Positions 5,275-6,303 of a DNA stretch of 6,303 bases are shown one piece after another. A program made the translations under genes and the position numbers. Within the stretch, counting starts at the first letter, position 1; each line of letters opens with the position of its first letter. Origin of the DNA: Anaerolineales bacterium UBA3082 (GTDB lineage Bacteria > Chloroflexota > Anaerolineae > UBA7937). The notes under the pieces were generated by a model. The model did no database searches. It saw only the letters and a program-made list of their open reading frames with translations, and was not told where the DNA came from. The stretch is from NCBI GenBank assembly GCA_002366595.1, contig DFBK01000040.1:1-6303 (forward strand), read 5' to 3'.

Positions 5275-5907
5275 ATGATGTTCCGAGATCGCCGAGAGGC
5301 CGGTAGGCTCCTAGCGGAAAAACTATCCTTCCTAAAAGGCAAGGAGAACCTCCTCGTTCTCGCCATCCCTAGGGGCGGGGTGGTGGTGGGGTCAGAGGTG
5401 GCTAAGGCTTTGGGCGCTCCCTTGGATGTTTACATCACCCGCAAGATCGGCGCGCCCTACAACCCCGAGTTAGCCATCGGAGCCATCGCCAGCGATGGCA
5501 CTCTCATCCTCGACCGCTCTTTGGCTTCTCGGCTGGGGGTCTCCGAAGAATACATCAAGGCTCAATCAGCGAGGGAGCGGGAGGAGATAGGAAGGCGCAT
5601 GAGTAGATACCGGGGGGACCAGCCTTCACCAGACCTGGAGGGGAAAAAGGTGATCCTGGTGGATGACGGGATAGCCACCGGAGCCACCGTCGAGGCCACC
5701 ATCGACGCTTTACAGAAGACCGGTTTAGAAAAGTTGATCTTGGCCGTTCCCGTGGGACCCAGGGAGACTATCGAACGACTAAAAAGGAAGGTAGATCGGT
5801 TGATCTGCCTCCACGCCCCGGAGATCTTCTGGGCGGTGGGGGGTTTTTATATGACTTTCGACCAGACCACCGATGAGGAGGTGGTAGCCCTCTTAGGGGG
5901 TTCTTGA
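5275..5907 (+). CDS. Phosphoribosyltransferase (type I PRTase, COG1926-like)
   Basis: The 210-residue protein has the PRPP-binding loop VILVDDGIATGAT (126-138), with the Asp130-Asp131 pair that defines type I phosphoribosyltransferases. An N-terminal VLAIPRGGVVVGSEVAKAL (28-46) and TRKIGAPYNPELAIGAIASDG (55-75) are characteristic of the uncharacterised COG1926 group. Members are predicted to transfer phosphoribose from PRPP to a nucleobase-like acceptor; the base is unknown. Two adjacent ATGs (5275 and 5278) can start it. AAGAGG at 5261-5266, inside the end of the upstream gene, lies eight bases before the first. The five-base gap to the LOG-like gene implies translational coupling. Its last 15 bases overlap the convergent ammonium transporter gene. 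Confidence 0.9.
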   Translation: MMFRDRREAGRLLAEKLSFLKGKENLLVLAIPRGGVVVGSEVAKALGAPLDVYITRKIGAPYNPELAIGAIASDGTLILDRSLASRLGVSEEYIKAQSAREREEIGRRMSRYRGDQPSPDLEGKKVILVDDGIATGATVEATIDALQKTGLEKLILAVPVGPRETIERLKRKVDRLICLHAPEIFWAVGGFYMTFDQTTDEEVVALLGGS

Positions 5908-6303
5908 TTTGTGGCGGCGAGAGGAACCCGCTCCTTTAACGTTCTCCATTTCGGCGCCAGGCCAGAAGGCAAGCAAGCGATTGAGCCCTTGGAAAGCCAG
6001 CCAAACCACTCCGAAGAGGAGAAGAAGAGCCCCTAGCCCCACTAATTGAGCGTAGAGTTGCGTTGGATCGGGCTGGAAACCGGAGACCACGAAGTAGCCG
6101 GAGAGACCCTGTCCAGAGACCCCCAAGTAGTCGCCAATGCTCACCCCATTCCACCCTGCGCCGCTCCGTCCATCGGCGAAAAGCCCCAAGGCTAAAAGCC
6201 CCCAAACTGCGGGGATGGCGTGCATCCCCACCACCGCTGTGGGGTCGTCCAGCCTCAGTTTCACCTCCACGAGATAGAGGGTCAGGGGAAGGAGAAGGCC
6301 GGC
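5893..6303 (-). CDS. Ammonium transporter, Amt family (partial, N-terminus outside window)
   Basis: The frame is open from the right edge to a TAA at 5895-5893, giving 136 visible residues of a longer gene. Visible residues 17-45, LRLDDPTAVVGMHAIPAVWGLLALGLFADG, match the Amt block in which DDP precedes a pore histidine (VHGVCG in E. coli AmtB). His28 is the likely second twin-His residue. A loop follows, with GQGLSGYFVVSG (64-75), then a last membrane helix at about 82-108. The tail QGLNRLLAFWPGAEMEN lacks the conserved GLRVPEEQE-GLD segment that in AmtB contacts the PII protein GlnK. The protein would sit in the inner membrane and conduct ammonium/ammonia. The GTG at 6270 is internal, not the start. 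Confidence 0.88.
   Translation of the reverse strand, partial: AGLLLPLTLYLVEVKLRLDDPTAVVGMHAIPAVWGLLALGLFADGRSGAGWNGVSIGDYLGVSGQGLSGYFVVSGFQPDPTQLYAQLVGLGALLLLFGVVWLAFQGLNRLLAFWPGAEMENVKGAGSSRRHKSRTP

Noticed and set aside
5887..5910. Small hairpin CCCT-CTT-AGGG as terminator for the convergent phosphoribosyltransferase gene
   Set aside because: The stem is only four pairs, lies inside the coding sequence, and is followed by a poor T-run.

Overview
The window looks like a chromosomal segment of a bacterium. It is mostly GC-rich, and counts of individual 60-base rows give about 52-72% G+C outside one gene. Shine-Dalgarno sequences (AAGGAGG-type), sigma70-like promoters, a lipoprotein signal and an Amt-family transporter all fit Bacteria. 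A Chloroflexota-like (Anaerolineae/Dehalococcoidia-type) origin is a guess from the gene mix and the TATAAT boxes lying close to starts; no marker gene settles it. There are no rRNA, tRNA or CRISPR features, no recognisable transposase, and no gene-free stretch longer than 300 bases.

Layout. (1) Positions 1-1371, minus: the N-terminal 457 codons of a secreted VIT-VWA protein that runs off the left edge. (2) 1372-2372: a distinctly AT-richer block (about 37-52% G+C in sampled rows) carrying one plus-strand gene, a trypsin-like serine protease with a complete His-Asp-Ser triad and no signal peptide. It is bracketed by two degenerate copies of the same 22-bp palindrome. (3) 2373-2932, minus: a small lipoprotein with an NTF2/SnoaL-like domain, its own strong promoter and an intrinsic terminator. 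(4) 3058-5907, plus: five genes reading the same way. These are a PIG-L family deacetylase, the RNA 2',3'-cyclic phosphodiesterase ThpR, a 76-residue DUF4177-like protein, a LOG-like/TIGR00725 Rossmann protein and a PRPP-binding phosphoribosyltransferase. (5) 5893-6303, minus: the C-terminal end of an ammonium transporter entering from the right edge and overlapping the phosphoribosyltransferase gene tail-to-tail by 15 bases.

How the genes may work together. PIG-L, ThpR and the DUF4177-like gene have gaps of 22 and 26 bases and could be cotranscribed, although thpR also seems to have its own promoter placed so close to its ATG that the transcript would be essentially leaderless. The LOG-like and phosphoribosyltransferase genes are separated by 5 bases and are probably translationally coupled. 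Their families catalyse chemically opposite steps at the N-glycosidic bond of nucleotides, so a shared nucleobase/nucleotide role is a reasonable inference. The least ordinary part is the protease block, whose composition and flanking palindromes suggest a horizontally acquired or mobile single-gene cassette.
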